Positions 1-8,166 are shown, counted from the first letter of the stretch. The stretch is DNA of 64,000 nucleotides from Bacteroidales bacterium UBA6397 (GCA_002439875.1 DJQB01000030.1:1-64000); one strand, 5' to 3'. The notes: a model not told the origin generated them from the letters alone. Numbers and translations are program-made.

Positions 1-58
1 CAGCGCGGTTACTCTTTTCATGTAAGGATATAGATTATAATTGTTAATATATTCAAAA

Positions 59-634
59 TTAAACTTTTTCCAAAAATGCAGGTGGAATGAATTTAGTTGC
101 AAAAGCAGCGACTCCCTCTATCGTCACGATAAGACGCCTGTCATGCTTGATTCGTTTGATGTAACCTTCATAGCCCTTGAATATCCCGTCAGTCACCCTG
201 ACACGGTCTCCTTTGTGAAACTGGGGGCCATCTTCACCCAAGTATTCCAGACCAGAATCTTTGATGTCGCAGAGCTTGATGAAAGAATCCATCTGCTCAT
301 CAGGGATGGTCAATGGCCTGCGCGTACGCTGATCGTAATAAGGAGAGACACTGCCAACATGCCTGGAACGGATCATGTCAAGACTCTCAGCAGTTGACCT
401 GACGAACATCAAGGAGCGGATAAGTGGCTCCTGGACATAATTAATGCCACCATCCGAACAACGTTCCACCAGATGATGCGGGTAGAAATAGCGGATCGCG
501 GCAGTGTCCAAGGTCAGTCTCAACGGCTCAATCCGATTGTAGAAAATGCGAAGAGCAAACCAATACGGGATTGATGAATATGCAAGACGTGCGTCACCTA
601 TGTAATAATATTGTGGCAAAGTCAACCGGTTCAA
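59..634 (-). CDS. UpxY-type NusG-like transcription antiterminator
   Basis: The 191-residue protein has a NusG N-terminal-like domain starting at WFALRIFYNR (about residue 25) and a C-terminal KOW-type domain (KGDRVRVTDGIFKGYEGYI, about 140-160). This is the architecture of Bacteroidales UpxY proteins, which keep RNA polymerase processive through long capsule or exopolysaccharide operons and are usually the first gene of them. It transcribes off the left edge, so such an operon probably lies there (inference). No ATG is available near the start: the frame opens just after a TAA with TTG at 634, so a TTG start is the best choice. The 5' leader is about 175 nt from the predicted promoter at 817-847, in keeping with family members that act on their own leader. 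Family assignment is good; the operon it serves is not visible. Confidence 0.85.
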   Translation of the reverse strand: MNRLTLPQYYYIGDARLAYSSIPYWFALRIFYNRIEPLRLTLDTAAIRYFYPHHLVERCSDGGINYVQEPLIRSLMFVRSTAESLDMIRSRHVGSVSPYYDQRTRRPLTIPDEQMDSFIKLCDIKDSGLEYLGEDGPQFHKGDRVRVTDGIFKGYEGYIKRIKHDRRLIVTIEGVAAFATKFIPPAFLEKV

Positions 635-816
635 GGATTATGGCGTTGTAAACGACAGGGATGTCAAGGTGTCATTGAAAGCGTAGCTTAATGGATAAAG
701 AGAATGTTCCCCTCAACTTTAGCGCAAGGGTAAGTTCTACGGTCGTCAGCATTATGCGTGTCTGATCTCGAAGGACTCCAATCCAAGAGCCGCTTTCGTA
801 ACCTGCATTTACTAGA

Positions 817-847
817 CAAAAATAGCATATAATCCACACATAAACAA
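817..847 (-). promoter_or_regulatory. Bacteroidetes-type promoter for the UpxY gene
   Basis: Read on the minus strand, TTG (847-845), exactly 20 bases, then TATTTTTG (824-817) match the Bacteroidetes TTTG / TAnnTTTG pattern. Transcription would start near 810, leaving a long untranslated leader before the TTG start at 634. Confidence 0.6.
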
Positions 848-898
848 TAGTAAAAAAAGAAAAATGGGATAGTCTCTAATGATATGATTCCAGAGTTT

Positions 899-911
899 CC
901 CCCCCCCCCCC
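899..911. repeat. Homopolymer of 13 C
   Basis: Thirteen consecutive C residues lie upstream of the UpxY promoter in a gene-free gap (635-1029). Runs of this length slip during replication. The tract is about 50 bp upstream of the -33 box, so slippage could alter promoter context, but no gene is put out of frame by it. The rest of the gap holds only the leader and promoter. Confidence 0.6.
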
Positions 912-1029
912 ATTAGATATATTCACCTATTAATCAGCACTTTACAAGCAAACCATTGACAATAGTGCTATCACATCAACTGACAACGATTTGTATTAAT
1001 TCGACACAAATGGACCCAAATGAACCAGA

Positions 1030-1689
1030 TCAGACCCTCAGAATCTCCTTCGACAGCATTTCTGGTGTGTCAACAATGGAAGAGGGGTTGAATGCGGCCA
1101 ATTCCTCACGGCTGCGGAAGCCCCAAGTCACTCCGATAGTTCGGACACCGGCGTTGGCTCCTGTCTGCATGTCCACATTAGAGTCTCCTATGTAGACAGT
1201 CTCTTCTTTTGAGGCAGAAGGGACTACAGACAGAATCTGATCAACAATGGCTGGATCAGGTTTGATCGGTTGGCCTTCACGCTGACCGAGTACTTTCACG
1301 AAGTCATATTCACCGAAAAAGTGCTTCACCAGCTTTTCTGCTCCATCCTGGTACTTGTTAGAGGCAACCGCAAGACGCACTCCCCTTTCGGTGATGGCCT
1401 TCAGCATCTGAGGAATGCCGTCATAGGGTCTGGTGAAGTCACACTTATGAGCATCGTAATACGGGATGAAGTAGGAAGCCATCCTCCGGACGTTATCCTC
1501 AGAAGAATATTCAGAAGGGATGGCGGCGCGGAACAGGTTGTATATTCCGCGCCCCACCATTTGGTAATATTCATCAATCCTATGAGTTGGGAAGCCACAT
1601 TGTTCCAAAGCATAATTGGTGGCGTTGCCCAGATCTTCAACGGTGTTAAGCAACGTGCCGTCAAGGTCGAAAATAGCCAGTTTTGTCAT
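1030..1689 (-). CDS. HAD-family phosphatase, phosphoglycolate phosphatase-like
   Basis: This 219-residue soluble hydrolase carries all HAD motifs: DLDGTLLNT near the N-terminus (the first Asp is the nucleophile), VASNK around residue 110, the Lys of KPDP around 143, and YIGDSNVDM around 167 for magnesium. The cap between motifs I and II is alpha-helical, as in Gph and PGMB-type enzymes. It probably removes phosphate from a small sugar phosphate or 2-phosphoglycolate; the substrate cannot be read from the sequence. It follows directly after the S9 peptidase stop codon with no gap, so the two are probably cotranscribed. Confidence 0.85.
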   Translation of the reverse strand: MTKLAIFDLDGTLLNTVEDLGNATNYALEQCGFPTHRIDEYYQMVGRGIYNLFRAAIPSEYSSEDNVRRMASYFIPYYDAHKCDFTRPYDGIPQMLKAITERGVRLAVASNKYQDGAEKLVKHFFGEYDFVKVLGQREGQPIKPDPAIVDQILSVVPSASKEETVYIGDSNVDMQTGANAGVRTIGVTWGFRSREELAAFNPSSIVDTPEMLSKEILRV

Positions 1690-4611
1690 TTATTCCGCAT
1701 TTTCGAAACCAGAATATTCGCCCTTGTCCTCGTAAGGAACACCGGTCTTCATCCATGCCGGAAGAGGAGCGCCCTTCAGGTAATGGTCAAAGAACTGCTG
1801 AAGTCTGACGGAGAGGTCCTTGCAGTTGCGCCTCTGGACAAGGTTGTGTGCCTCCTTGTTGTACTGGAGAAGCCATGCCGGTTTGTCAAGCCTGCGGAGA
1901 TCCGAGAAGAACTCGATTCCCTGGTACCACGGAACGGCACCGTCAGCATCGTTGTGCATGATCAGCACAGGGGTCTGAACCTTATCGACATGGAACACCG
2001 GGGAGTTCTCTATGTAGAGGTCGAGCGCTCCCGGCTCCCACATGCTTTTTCCGATTCGACTCTGTCCGTGCTCGTACTGACCGGCACGAGTGATGCCGGA
2101 TCCCCAACGGATTCCTCCGTAAGCCGAGGTCATGTTGCCGACCGGCGCGCCTGAGCCCGCCGCCGCGAACATGTTCGTGCGTGTGATGAGCCAAGCGGTC
2201 TGGTAGCCTCCCCAACTCTGGCCCTGGATTGCCATCTTGCCCTTGTCTGCGATAGGATAGGCTTCGCAAAGAGCCTCGGCACCGGCGCAGATGCAGTTAT
2301 AGGCACTTTCGCCCGGATGGCCGACCTTGTAAACAATGTCCGGCACGAACACGATGTACCCCCTTGAAGTATAGAATGGAATGTTCACGATCGAGCGTGA
2401 CGGGGCAGGAGTCCAGAATGAATAAAGGTTGTTGGCGTTCTTCTCGTAGAAGTAGATCATGACAGGAAGCTTTTCGCCCTCCTTGACTCCGTCAGGAACG
2501 AACACCAATCCTTTCAGAGGGGTGCCATCGTAGGCCTTCCAATGGAAGAGCTCGGCACGTCCCCAGCGGTAGTCGGCCATCTGAGGGTTGATGGAAGAGA
2601 CCTTTGTCGAAGTCTTGAAATTGTCATCCGTATAATAGAGGTCATAGCAGTTGCGGAAATTGCCTTTCTGGAAGAATATCCTGTCAGAGTCTTTGGCTCC
2701 GGCTATGTATTTGAAACTTAACGTGTCAGTGAAATATTCAAGGGTCTTTGAAGGCTTGGCGAGGTTCACCTTGCCGAAACCGTTCTCCTGGCTTTCCTCA
2801 TTGAAGACGCTGAGATAGACAGTCTGCTTAGGGTCAAGCGGTTTAACTACTCCGCAGCGGCGCTCGTTAGGTTTCCTGGTGTCCGGCTTCGGATCCATAA
2901 TCTTGAAGCGGTTATGAGTATGACGGCCGACGCCACCTGTAAGGTTGACTGCTGACGAACCGTCAGGTGAGAACTTCCAGACATCGTAGCGGTCTATGAT
3001 GAACAATGCAGACTCGTCCTTGAGCCACTTCGGTGAGAACTCATGCGCTGGAGCCGCTGTCGGATGATCGTCCTCCTCATCATAGAAAGGAACACCTGTC
3101 TTGGCGGTAAGATTGGCCTTCTCGCCAGTCTGGGTGTTGTAGGTGAACCAGTTCATCTGGTCGTTGTCGAACCAGACAAGGTACTTCCCGCTTGGGGACA
3201 TGTCGAAACGCCCGACATTGAGTCCTTCGGCAACAACCTTTCTTGAGCCGTCTTTGACGTTGACCAAAGCGAAGTCATAGCGGTTGTTGTAGTCCCACAC
3301 CGCCGTGCGGGCATATTTGGAATTGTCAGCTGAAAGCACCCACTCCGAAAAGCCTCCGTTCATAAAGCGAATTTTGTCAAAATACGAAGTTGTCAAAGGC
3401 ACGATTTTCCCAGATTCGGAGAGATCGATGGTGGCCGAATATGTCTTTTTCAGTTTCTTGTTGACATTGAGCCTCTGTTGCGGTGGTGTCAGGATGGCAT
3501 CCCAGTTCCATATGTCCAACTGAGCGGTCTCGAAATCAACGATCGTCGTGTCCTTCGGAGGACGGATGGCTCCGATGCCGAGGAAGAGGCGTTTGCCGTC
3601 AGGGGTGAACTGGAGTTCGGTGTTCTCGTTGAGGGTCCAACCCGGCGTACCATCAACCTTGGTTCCCTGAGCGATGAGTTCTTTAGTTGAATATGCCCAT
3701 TTGCCGTCCTTGCTGATGACAGTCGTACTGTCAGCGGCAACCGGGGCCGCTTTCTTTCCGGTCTTGACAGCCTTAATGATAGTAAGGTAAAGAGCCTGGC
3801 ATTTGTTGCGGTTCTTGCTCTTGTCCGTAGAGCCAAGGAACACAAGTTGATCCTCTGCATCGCTGAATGTAAGGCGGCTGTAAGATTCAGCACCTTTAAC
3901 CAAAGTGTCCAGACAGGCAGGAGCACGGGCGATCAGCACGGCTGTGACCGAGAGAGAATCCTTTTTGTCTTTCTTCGATGTCATCACAAGAGTTGTCCCA
4001 TCCTGATTGAAAGAATAAGAGTCAATGTACTTCAGGGTGTCTTTCCTGTCTGTGGCAGGGTTCAAGATGATGAGGCCGGACTTGTCGGAGCCTTTCTTGT
4101 CGGTCGAATCCTTAAAATGCTTCCAAGTAGATTTGTAGGCGATGTAAGGCTTTGCCAAAGAACCGGTTGTGTAGGAATCGACACGACCGTATTTCTTGAC
4201 TGTCATGGCAGAGAGATCGACGACAGCGAGCGTGTCCTTGGTCATTTTCTCGGACTTCTTCTTGTCAATCTTTTCCTGACGTGTCTTGGCGAACTGAGGT
4301 TTGATGCGCAGGTAGAGCCATTTTCCTTTTGGATCCAGAGAGGCTTGATAGCCGCGTGGAATGCTGATCTCGCGGCAGGAAGCCTTGCCTTTTTTCTCAG
4401 GAGTCATATTCCTGACATAGAGGGTGCCGTCCCCTTCCTGAGGGTTGACGCACCACACGAGCACGTTGCCGTCATCGCTTTTCTGGATGTCGGAGACGCT
4501 TTGCCACGAGTCATAGACATCGTGGTCCATCGCTTTTTTCTGAGCCGACGCTCCTGTCATTCCGGACAGAGCGATGGCGATCGCCAATGTTGGCAGCAGT
4601 TTAAAATTCAT
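1690..4611 (-). CDS. Secreted S9-family prolyl oligopeptidase-like serine peptidase
   Basis: The start at 4611 gives a clear signal peptide (MNFKLLPTLAIAIALSG...ASAQ) and about 973 residues; longer in-frame starts overlap the upstream gene and spoil the signal. The N-terminal two thirds are beta-propeller-like. The C-terminal alpha/beta hydrolase domain shows the nucleophile elbow GQSWGG, the Asp in HNDADGAVPW and the His in NKEAHNL, the complete S9 triad. It should cleave oligopeptides in the periplasm or at the surface. It lies 4 bp after DUF4491 and abuts the HAD phosphatase gene, making a three-gene operon. The unusually long propeller part is typical of Bacteroidales S9 paralogs. Confidence 0.9.
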   Translation of the reverse strand: MNFKLLPTLAIAIALSGMTGASAQKKAMDHDVYDSWQSVSDIQKSDDGNVLVWCVNPQEGDGTLYVRNMTPEKKGKASCREISIPRGYQASLDPKGKWLYLRIKPQFAKTRQEKIDKKKSEKMTKDTLAVVDLSAMTVKKYGRVDSYTTGSLAKPYIAYKSTWKHFKDSTDKKGSDKSGLIILNPATDRKDTLKYIDSYSFNQDGTTLVMTSKKDKKDSLSVTAVLIARAPACLDTLVKGAESYSRLTFSDAEDQLVFLGSTDKSKNRNKCQALYLTIIKAVKTGKKAAPVAADSTTVISKDGKWAYSTKELIAQGTKVDGTPGWTLNENTELQFTPDGKRLFLGIGAIRPPKDTTIVDFETAQLDIWNWDAILTPPQQRLNVNKKLKKTYSATIDLSESGKIVPLTTSYFDKIRFMNGGFSEWVLSADNSKYARTAVWDYNNRYDFALVNVKDGSRKVVAEGLNVGRFDMSPSGKYLVWFDNDQMNWFTYNTQTGEKANLTAKTGVPFYDEEDDHPTAAPAHEFSPKWLKDESALFIIDRYDVWKFSPDGSSAVNLTGGVGRHTHNRFKIMDPKPDTRKPNERRCGVVKPLDPKQTVYLSVFNEESQENGFGKVNLAKPSKTLEYFTDTLSFKYIAGAKDSDRIFFQKGNFRNCYDLYYTDDNFKTSTKVSSINPQMADYRWGRAELFHWKAYDGTPLKGLVFVPDGVKEGEKLPVMIYFYEKNANNLYSFWTPAPSRSIVNIPFYTSRGYIVFVPDIVYKVGHPGESAYNCICAGAEALCEAYPIADKGKMAIQGQSWGGYQTAWLITRTNMFAAAGSGAPVGNMTSAYGGIRWGSGITRAGQYEHGQSRIGKSMWEPGALDLYIENSPVFHVDKVQTPVLIMHNDADGAVPWYQGIEFFSDLRRLDKPAWLLQYNKEAHNLVQRRNCKDLSVRLQQFFDHYLKGAPLPAWMKTGVPYEDKGEYSGFENAE

Positions 4612-4615
4612 GATA

Positions 4616-4942
4616 TTATAAATTTTGATTTTTCGCCTTGCGGATGGCCTCATAGTAGCCGTGACGGGCCGGGTTCTCCGGGAACCAGCCTTTCAGAACA
4701 CGTTTCTCCTGCTCGAAGACCTCAAGAATGCCCCAGAAGCAGGAAAAAGCAGCGGCTCCAAGAATGGTGGAAACGACTTCATGGTTCGTGAATATGGAAG
4801 TCGCGGCAAAAGCAAGTCCCACAAGCAGAAGCAGCCACCAACTGCCTTTTCCCCAATGGTATTCCATTTTTATGACGATGGGATGGCATATTCCGATGAT
4901 TAGGAAAGTCGCCGCTCCAACTAATATTCCGCTGAAGTTCAT
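4616..4942 (-). CDS. DUF4491 small membrane protein
   Basis: About 108 residues with three hydrophobic segments: GILVGAATFLIIGICHPIVI, WWLLLLVGLAFAATSIF and ILGAAAFSCFWGILEVF. The conserved C-terminal pattern FEQEKRVLKGWFPENP is characteristic of DUF4491 in Bacteroidetes. I chose the third ATG (4942, MNFSGIL), because the predicted transcript starts near 4959 and family members begin at this point; ATGs at 4960 and 4948 are alternatives. Function is unknown. It is first in the operon with the S9 peptidase and HAD phosphatase. Confidence 0.8.
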   Translation of the reverse strand: MNFSGILVGAATFLIIGICHPIVIKMEYHWGKGSWWLLLLVGLAFAATSIFTNHEVVSTILGAAAFSCFWGILEVFEQEKRVLKGWFPENPARHGYYEAIRKAKNQNL

Positions 4943-4965
4943 ATTCATTCCTTTGTTCAAAACTA

Positions 4966-4994
4966 CAAATTTACAAAATAATCCTGACTTTCAA
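4966..4994 (-). promoter_or_regulatory. Promoter of the DUF4491 / S9 peptidase / HAD operon
   Basis: On the minus strand TAAATTTG (4973-4966) follows TTG (4994-4992) at a spacing of 18 bases. The -7 box is perfect and the spacing slightly short. It would start transcription close to 4959. Confidence 0.5.
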
Positions 4995-5048
4995 TGTTGC
5001 TACCTACGATTCACGATCTGAGCCGAGACGTTTACCTACATATTGGTA

Positions 5049-5079
5049 TTGTGCCAACAATAGATGGAAAGTAACTTTG
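5049..5079 (+). promoter_or_regulatory. Promoter upstream of the ECF sigma operon
   Basis: TTG (5049-5051), exactly 20 bases, then TAACTTTG (5072-5079): a consensus housekeeping Bacteroidetes promoter. Transcription should begin near 5086 and meets a strong terminator 55-85 nt later, well before the sigma gene. Confidence 0.65.
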
Positions 5080-5085
5080 TAATCG

Positions 5086-5170
5086 GATAGTGATTATCGT
5101 CACAAAACAAGAATCTTTTAAGCCAAATGAAATGAAAAAGGCCTGCGGTCGGGAGACTCCGGGCTTTTTT
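5086..5170 (+). ncRNA. Short terminated transcript or attenuated leader before ECF sigma gene
   Basis: The interval between the promoter at 5049-5079 and the hairpin at 5141-5170 would give an RNA of about 85 nt. A 28-codon frame (5132-5218) starts with ATG AAA AAG and runs through the hairpin, so leader-peptide control is possible but unsupported. Either a free small RNA or a premature-termination switch for the sigma operon fits. I do not recognise the RNA. Confidence 0.35.
5141..5170 (+). terminator. Intrinsic terminator ahead of ECF sigma gene
   Basis: GCCTG pairs with CGGGC and GTC with GAC around a GGGA loop, with one G-T pair and one mismatch, followed by six T (5165-5170). It stands 95 bp before the sigma gene start on the same strand and after the DUF4491 promoter region. 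Confidence 0.65.
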
Positions 5171-5264
5171 GTTATGTGTCAAAACGGCTATTCCAAAAAA
5201 CTTCTGAAATTTCTGTAACAATCAATGAAAATATTCGTTTATATTGTGAAACGACAAAGAAACG

Positions 5265-5768
5265 ATGACAAGAGAAGAGTCCATAAAGTTCTATAAAGCG
5301 CACGCTGGACGGCTGTACAACATCAGCTGGAGGATAGTCCGCGACAGCGGTGAGGCTGAGGAGATCATGCAGGACACCATACTCAAATTCATCACTTCGG
5401 AGATAGTTCCCGGCGACCCTGCCCAAGTGGCCGCATGGTTAAGCAGAACTTGCATCAGAAAGTCAATAGACGCGGTAAGGAAGCAAAGGCGGGAAAAACT
5501 CTTTCTTGATGAATATGCAGGTGAAGTTTCCGAATATGCCGATGACACCACCTCGGTTGATGTTCCGCAAATAAGCGTCAGCGATGTGCGGAAGGTAATG
5601 GAATTGCTGCCGGAGTCGTGCCGGCTGATTCTAAACTTAGTGTTGGTGGAAGGTCTTGACTATGAGGAGATAGCCAGCATAACGGGGGAACGTGAAGGAA
5701 CATTGAGAACACAGTTTTCAAGGGCAAAGGCTAAATTGGTTGAACGATTAAAGAGGACAAGAGTATGA
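5265..5768 (+). CDS. ECF-family RNA polymerase sigma factor
   Basis: The 167-residue protein contains sigma region 2 (FYKAHAGRLYNISWRIV...EAEEIMQDTILKF, about 9-45) and region 4 (LPESCRLILNLVLVEGLDY followed by EEIASITGEREGTLRTQFSRAK, about 112-155). It has no region 1 or 3, which defines the extracytoplasmic-function group. The stop overlaps the start of the next gene by 4 bp, so sigma and the anti-sigma candidate are translationally coupled. It probably reads an envelope signal and drives its own operon. A terminated leader lies upstream. Confidence 0.92.
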   Translation: MTREESIKFYKAHAGRLYNISWRIVRDSGEAEEIMQDTILKFITSEIVPGDPAQVAAWLSRTCIRKSIDAVRKQRREKLFLDEYAGEVSEYADDTTSVDVPQISVSDVRKVMELLPESCRLILNLVLVEGLDYEEIASITGEREGTLRTQFSRAKAKLVERLKRTRV

Positions 5769-6277
5769 TTGATCTTAAAGAATATTTCAGCGTGAATCCT
5801 GAGGCATTCGATGATCAGGAGCTACCTTTGGGACACGAGAGGAGGTTCGAGGCAAAGCTTGATGCGTTGCTTGAGGCGGGCCATAAAACCGAAGTTAGGA
5901 AGACTACCGGGAAACGGAGAATGTTCACTATGATATTCAGTGCTGCTGCTTCCATCGCGGCTGCTGCCACCGCTGCGGTGATATTCATAAACCGTCCTTC
6001 CAAGAAAGTTGATTGGTTCGCAGGTGTGGCGGATGATCCAAGATCTGTTTGCCTGGCATATTCAGAGAAAGTCACATCGATGTACGGAGAGATATTCACA
6101 AGGGATTTGGAAGATAGATGGGAGAGGACGGTGAGCAGCATCGCTGAGGAAACGATTCCGATGATTGACCAACTGCCGGAAGAGCTTGATGAAGCCACCA
6201 AGGCGGTCATATTAAAAGAATATTATGGAGAATTACTTGACGGACTAGATAAAATCAACAAAATAAAAGAGTTATGA
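5765..6277 (+). CDS. Putative membrane anti-sigma factor
   Basis: A 170-residue protein with a charged cytosolic N-terminus, a single transmembrane helix at about residues 57-77 (MIFSAAASIAAAATAAVIFI) and a C-terminal region of about 90 residues. Position between an ECF sigma gene and a DUF2807 gene, with ATGA overlaps on both sides, is what suggests an anti-sigma role; I see no zinc-finger anti-sigma HxxxCxxC motif. The C-terminus is acidic and helical. Without a recognisable domain the call rests on context. Confidence 0.6.
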   Translation: MIDLKEYFSVNPEAFDDQELPLGHERRFEAKLDALLEAGHKTEVRKTTGKRRMFTMIFSAAASIAAAATAAVIFINRPSKKVDWFAGVADDPRSVCLAYSEKVTSMYGEIFTRDLEDRWERTVSSIAEETIPMIDQLPEELDEATKAVILKEYYGELLDGLDKINKIKEL

Positions 6278-7176
6278 AAAAGTTTATGATTTTTGGGGCT
6301 GTAGCGCTCCTTATGTTCACAGCGAACGGTGTTAACGCCACAGCGGAGTACACGGCAGAATCGTCGAACCTGACAGCAACGTCTAAGGTAAATGCTGACT
6401 ACACCAAATGCAAATTCAACTGCAAGAATTTCACGGGATTGGACCTGAGCGGAGTTGTTGAAGTGAACCTTGTCAAGTCAGATTCCTACAAAGTAGAGGT
6501 CACACTTCCGAGCGTGCTTCAGGAATATCTTCTGGTCTGGGTGCGCGACGGTGTGCTGAAGATCGGTTGGAACAAGCAGATACCTTCTAAATTGCAGAAG
6601 CGGTTGGGAAGTTGGACGTGCAAGGCTGAAATCGCCATGCCGGAGCTTCGCAAAGTGGAAATGTCAGGAGCAACGAGCCTCAGATGCGATGACACTTTTG
6701 AACTTGGCAGAGGGGAGCTTTCCTTGGAATTGAGCGGAGCCAGCCACATTAAAACTTTGAATGCCAATGCAGGAAAGTTGGATGCTGAGATAAGTGGGGC
6801 GTCTTCTTGTGTGATGTATGGTAGTTATCATGAAGCCGAGCTTGATCTTTCCGGGGCGACCATGACAAGTCTTGACGGAGATTATGGAAAAGTCGAGATC
6901 GATGCTTCTGGCGCATGTGAAGTCAACCTTAAGGGGACAGTAGGGACTCTTGAAGTCGATGCTTCCGGTGCCTCTAATGTAAAAGCCATGAATGCTGAGG
7001 CAGAGAATGCTATACTAGAGACCTCCGGAGCGGCAAATTGCAGCGTGAACGTGACGCGTTCAATCATGATTGAGGACGCGACAGGGGCGTCAAACATCAG
7101 ATATAAAGCCCCTAAGGACTTGGGCGTGATGATGAAGTCTATCGGCAGAGCGGCTTCGGTGGAAAGGGTAAACTAG
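6274..7176 (+). CDS. Secreted DUF2807 (head GIN domain) protein
   Basis: 300 residues with a signal peptide (MKKFMIFGAVALLMFTANGVNA). The N-terminal part shows the DUF2807 signature FTGLDLSGVVEVNLVKSDSY, after which SGA-type turns recur about every 18-22 residues (MSGATSL, LSGASHI, ISGASSC, LSGATMT, ASGACEV, ASGASNV, TSGAANC, ATGASNI). This regular ladder is what a right-handed beta-helix would look like. Members are predicted periplasmic or surface proteins of unknown function. It overlaps the anti-sigma candidate by 4 bp and is likely the output or sensor partner of the ECF system. Confidence 0.85.
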   Translation: MKKFMIFGAVALLMFTANGVNATAEYTAESSNLTATSKVNADYTKCKFNCKNFTGLDLSGVVEVNLVKSDSYKVEVTLPSVLQEYLLVWVRDGVLKIGWNKQIPSKLQKRLGSWTCKAEIAMPELRKVEMSGATSLRCDDTFELGRGELSLELSGASHIKTLNANAGKLDAEISGASSCVMYGSYHEAELDLSGATMTSLDGDYGKVEIDASGACEVNLKGTVGTLEVDASGASNVKAMNAEAENAILETSGAANCSVNVTRSIMIEDATGASNIRYKAPKDLGVMMKSIGRAASVERVN

Positions 7177-7180
7177 AACG

Positions 7181-7203
7181 GTCACTGAACTTGTCGAAGT
7201 GAC
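7181..7203. repeat. Dispersed hairpin repeat, copy 1
   Basis: GTCACT and AGTGAC arms (6 bp) enclose an 11-base core that on the minus strand reads TCGACAAGTTC. It lies in the 34-bp gap between the convergent DUF2807 and thioesterase genes. It is related to copies at 19308-19326 and 53214-53232. Confidence 0.6.
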
Positions 7204-7210
7204 ATTAATA

Positions 7211-7927
7211 CTAGATAGCTTGCAGGGAGGCGTGGCAAAGGGTCGCGTCTCCCGTTTTTGCCATAAAGAGGTACTCCTCGTCACTAGCCTTGCGGATGCC
7301 GAAAGCAACGTCATCACCCCTGCGAACCTCGCGCCTGAAATTGATGTCGATTCTTGTGAAGAGTCCGCTAGACAACACGCTCTCCGGCAAGAGGTTATAG
7401 AACATCTCAATGTAATGGGTGTTGTTCAGATGCCCGTTGAAATCACACTCACTGTAGCCAATCTCCTTGTGCTTGATGAAATCCGGCAGGAAGTCCAGGA
7501 TTCTTCGCGGGCTCTTGCAAGGGATCGGGATGTCCACATCCGAAAGTCCTAACTCAGGAAAAATCGGCTTTCTGGAATTGATGTCAATCACACACCATTC
7601 GGTTGTGCCACGGCCTATCTCCTCACCTTCAGAATTTGTGAGCTTGACACATCTGTTGTAGGTGAGACCTTTACCTTTCACAGGCCAGACCTTGACATTA
7701 TAGTTGTCATAAAGAGCAGGTCTTTCGTCAATCTCAAAGGCCGAGCGAAGCAAAACCCATGAACGACCCGCATTTTTCATTACGTCAATCCCGCATCCTT
7801 CCCTTCGGATGTTCTGTCCGATGGCGTTGATGATGCTGCCGCAGATCGACGGCACTGTAGCGTGCCCTTGGAAGTCTATATTCTCCGGAGCCACGGAGTA
7901 TTCGAAAGTGTTTACTATCTGTGTCAT
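7211..7927 (-). CDS. Acyl-ACP thioesterase (FatA-like)
   Basis: 238 residues with two hot-dog folds as in the Acyl-ACP_TE family. The N-terminal domain begins with FEYSVAPENIDFQGHATVP and includes VWPVKGKGLTYNR; the C-terminal domain has the active-site region YSECDFNGHLNNTHYIEM with the expected Asp, Asn and His. It releases fatty acids from acyl carrier protein in the cytosol, setting chain length for membrane lipids. It stands alone, with a candidate promoter at 7987-7994 and a convergent DUF2807 operon downstream. Confidence 0.88.
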   Translation of the reverse strand: MTQIVNTFEYSVAPENIDFQGHATVPSICGSIINAIGQNIRREGCGIDVMKNAGRSWVLLRSAFEIDERPALYDNYNVKVWPVKGKGLTYNRCVKLTNSEGEEIGRGTTEWCVIDINSRKPIFPELGLSDVDIPIPCKSPRRILDFLPDFIKHKEIGYSECDFNGHLNNTHYIEMFYNLLPESVLSSGLFTRIDINFRREVRRGDDVAFGIRKASDEEYLFMAKTGDATLCHASLQAI

Positions 7928-7986
7928 GTCTTGAATGTTTACTATTTAACACCAGCCTTGGAAAACTATTTCCTCAGACTGCGATG

Positions 7987-7994
7987 CAAAAATA
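7987..7994 (-). promoter_or_regulatory. -7 box of thioesterase promoter
   Basis: TATTTTTG on the minus strand, about 60 bp before the start codon. The -33 position has TTC in place of TTG at a spacing of 20, so only the -7 box is convincing. Confidence 0.4.
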
Positions 7995-8085
7995 TCCAAT
8001 TCAAATGTCGTGACGAAGAAAGTGTTGTCACAAGTGCTAAAAATGACACCAAAGTGTGGTTTGGCGGAAAAATTGTAGTAAATTA

Positions 8086-8153
8086 GGGACGAAAAAACCT
8101 GATTTCAGATTTTATCCCAATGCCCTTTGGGACAGAAATTTGAGCTTAGGGAC
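8086..8153 (+). repeat. Three GGGAC repeats upstream of LytTR gene
   Basis: GGGAC followed by an A-rich stretch occurs at 8086-8090, 8129-8133 and 8149-8153; the last two are 20 bp apart, two helical turns. TCCCAA and TTGGGA (8115-8132) also form an inverted repeat with a 6-bp spacer. LytTR proteins often bind direct repeats spaced by whole turns, so this could be an autoregulatory site (inference). Confidence 0.35.
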
Positions 8154-8166
8154 AAAACATCAAGCC

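Noticed and set aside
678..750. A tRNA-like stretch (GCGTAGCTTAATGGATAAAG followed by a TTC-containing segment)
   Set aside because: The start recalls a tRNA D-arm, but acceptor and anticodon stems do not pair and there is no proper T-loop or CCA end. At most a decayed fragment.
1401..1664. Short frames overlapping the HAD phosphatase on both strands
   Set aside because: Shadow frames; the HAD motifs fix the true frame.
5036..5221. Minus-strand frame of 61 codons between DUF4491 and the sigma gene
   Set aside because: It runs through the plus-strand promoter and terminator and has no protein-like pattern.
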